A DNA stretch of 64,000 bases from Bradyrhizobium sediminis (GTDB taxonomy: Bacteria > Pseudomonadota > Alphaproteobacteria > Rhizobiales > Xanthobacteraceae), in the NCBI RefSeq assembly GCF_018736085.1, contig NZ_CP076134.1, forward strand, positions 3,420,501 through 3,484,500, written 5' to 3'. The position numbers were made by a program, and so were the translations under genes. Numbering within the stretch: position 1 is the first letter of the stretch; every line of letters begins with the position of its first letter. Positions 63,561-64,000 of the stretch are shown in pieces. The notes under the pieces were generated by a model. The model made no database searches, was not told where the DNA came from, and saw only the letters and a list, made by a program, of their open reading frames with translations.

Positions 63561-64000
63561 CTAGTGCGGCTTTTTCGGGCGATCCTGTTCCGCAGCGATG
63601 ACGCCGATGCTTGGCACGACCTTCTTCCAGCCCTCGCCCATATTCTTGAACGCCAGTTCATTCCTGGGCAGCACGAAGCCGGAGTGGACGAGGCGAAGGC
63701 GCGTACCGTTCTCCACTCTTGAAAGGGTAAAGGTGGCGACAGTGTCCAGCGGCGCGCCGTAGCCGACGTTGCCCTCGTGTCCGCCTTTCCAGGCAAAGGC
63801 GAGGCGCTGGTTCGGGATCGCCTCCAGCACCTCGCAATGAATGACGCCGTCCCAGGCGCCGGCGGGTGTGGTCTTCATCGTGAAGTGTTTGCCCTTGACC
63901 GGCTCGAACCCTGTCGGCGACATCTTCAGCCAGCGGCCGATCAGTTCGTTCGTCGTCAGCGCTTTCCAGATCGTCTCGGGCGCATGCGGAAGGACCTCGT
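63561..64000 (-). CDS. SRPBCC/AHSA1-type protein, cut by window edge
   Basis: The frame is open to the right edge. Visible parts (ETIWKALTTNELIGRWLK, then VIHCEVLEAIPNQRLAFAWK and GTRLRLVHSGF) fit the AHSA1/CalC-like START-type fold used in small-ligand binding and self-resistance proteins. An internal ATG at 63923 lies within the domain and is unlikely to be the true start. It leads the GFA gene. Confidence 0.85.
   Translation of the reverse strand, partial: EVLPHAPETIWKALTTNELIGRWLKMSPTGFEPVKGKHFTMKTTPAGAWDGVIHCEVLEAIPNQRLAFAWKGGHEGNVGYGAPLDTVATFTLSRVENGTRLRLVHSGFVLPRNELAFKNMGEGWKKVVPSIGVIAAEQDRPKKPH

Overview
The window reads as chromosomal DNA of a Bradyrhizobium-like alphaproteobacterium (order Hyphomicrobiales). 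I base this on high GC, strongly C/G-ending codons, gene orders familiar from that group (dnaB-alr-corC-radA-cvpA-purF, a Cpa/Tad pilus block, several branched-chain amino-acid-type ABC components), an alphaproteobacterial LexA box and dispersed palindromic repeats of the kind common in these genomes. No rRNA, tRNA or CRISPR array was found.

Layout. 1-5.6 kb: a PaaI-like thioesterase (cut by the window edge) coupled to a TetR regulator; a haem c protein with a long low-complexity tail; an IS1202/ISNCY-like element (1915-3452, 16-bp target duplication) sitting in the promoter region shared with cfa; a GNAT gene. 5.6-16.9 kb: rpiB with an apparent compensating double frameshift in its active-site loop, then the housekeeping run dnaB, alr, corC-like, hicAB toxin-antitoxin, radA (LexA box upstream), cvpA, purF and an SDR. 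17-25.4 kb: a lone branched-chain-type binding protein, then a surface-oriented block of a giant autotransporter, a DUF6894 protein, a LuxR regulator and an Omp25-like porin with a 23-proline microsatellite. 25.5-28.2 kb: der, a lipoprotein and a YfgM-like TPR protein. 28.5-36.1 kb: PilZ protein, TadD-like lipoprotein, cpaE-cpaD-cpaC-cpaB, a Flp pilin and an exported protein of unknown function. 36.1-38.8 kb: an IS5-family element inserted exactly at a stop codon, and an IS630-family element whose transposase needs a -1 frameshift at A7.

38.9-51.1 kb: acyl-CoA synthetase-panB-nnrU, GNAT, prfC, DUF47-pit phosphate transport, and a complete livG-livF-livK-livH-livM operon. 51.4-56.1 kb: PAS-like protein, ArsC/YffB-like reductase, DUF5993-dsbB, GST, a DECR/PECR-like SDR and an MFS transporter. 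56.2-59.2 kb: a tightly coupled trio (SWIM zinc finger, minimal nucleotidyltransferase, GNAT) that is the best candidate here for an undescribed system. 59.3-64 kb: a Lin0512 protein, an HxlR regulator with a 33-bp near-perfect palindrome in front of a FabF-like synthase, a degenerate piece of the 3' end of guaA (a known island integration site), and an enzyme cluster (DUF899, GFA, SRPBCC) that includes a chimeric small gene.

How the genes work together: the liv operon encodes one complete importer and the gene at 17 kb a paralogous receptor; cpaB-E plus the pilin supply the outer-membrane channel and localisation parts of a Flp pilus, but the motor ATPase, platform proteins and prepilin peptidase are not in this window; DUF47-pit forms the usual low-affinity phosphate pair. 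Starts were chosen by Shine-Dalgarno spacing and family alignment from memory; no database search was possible.
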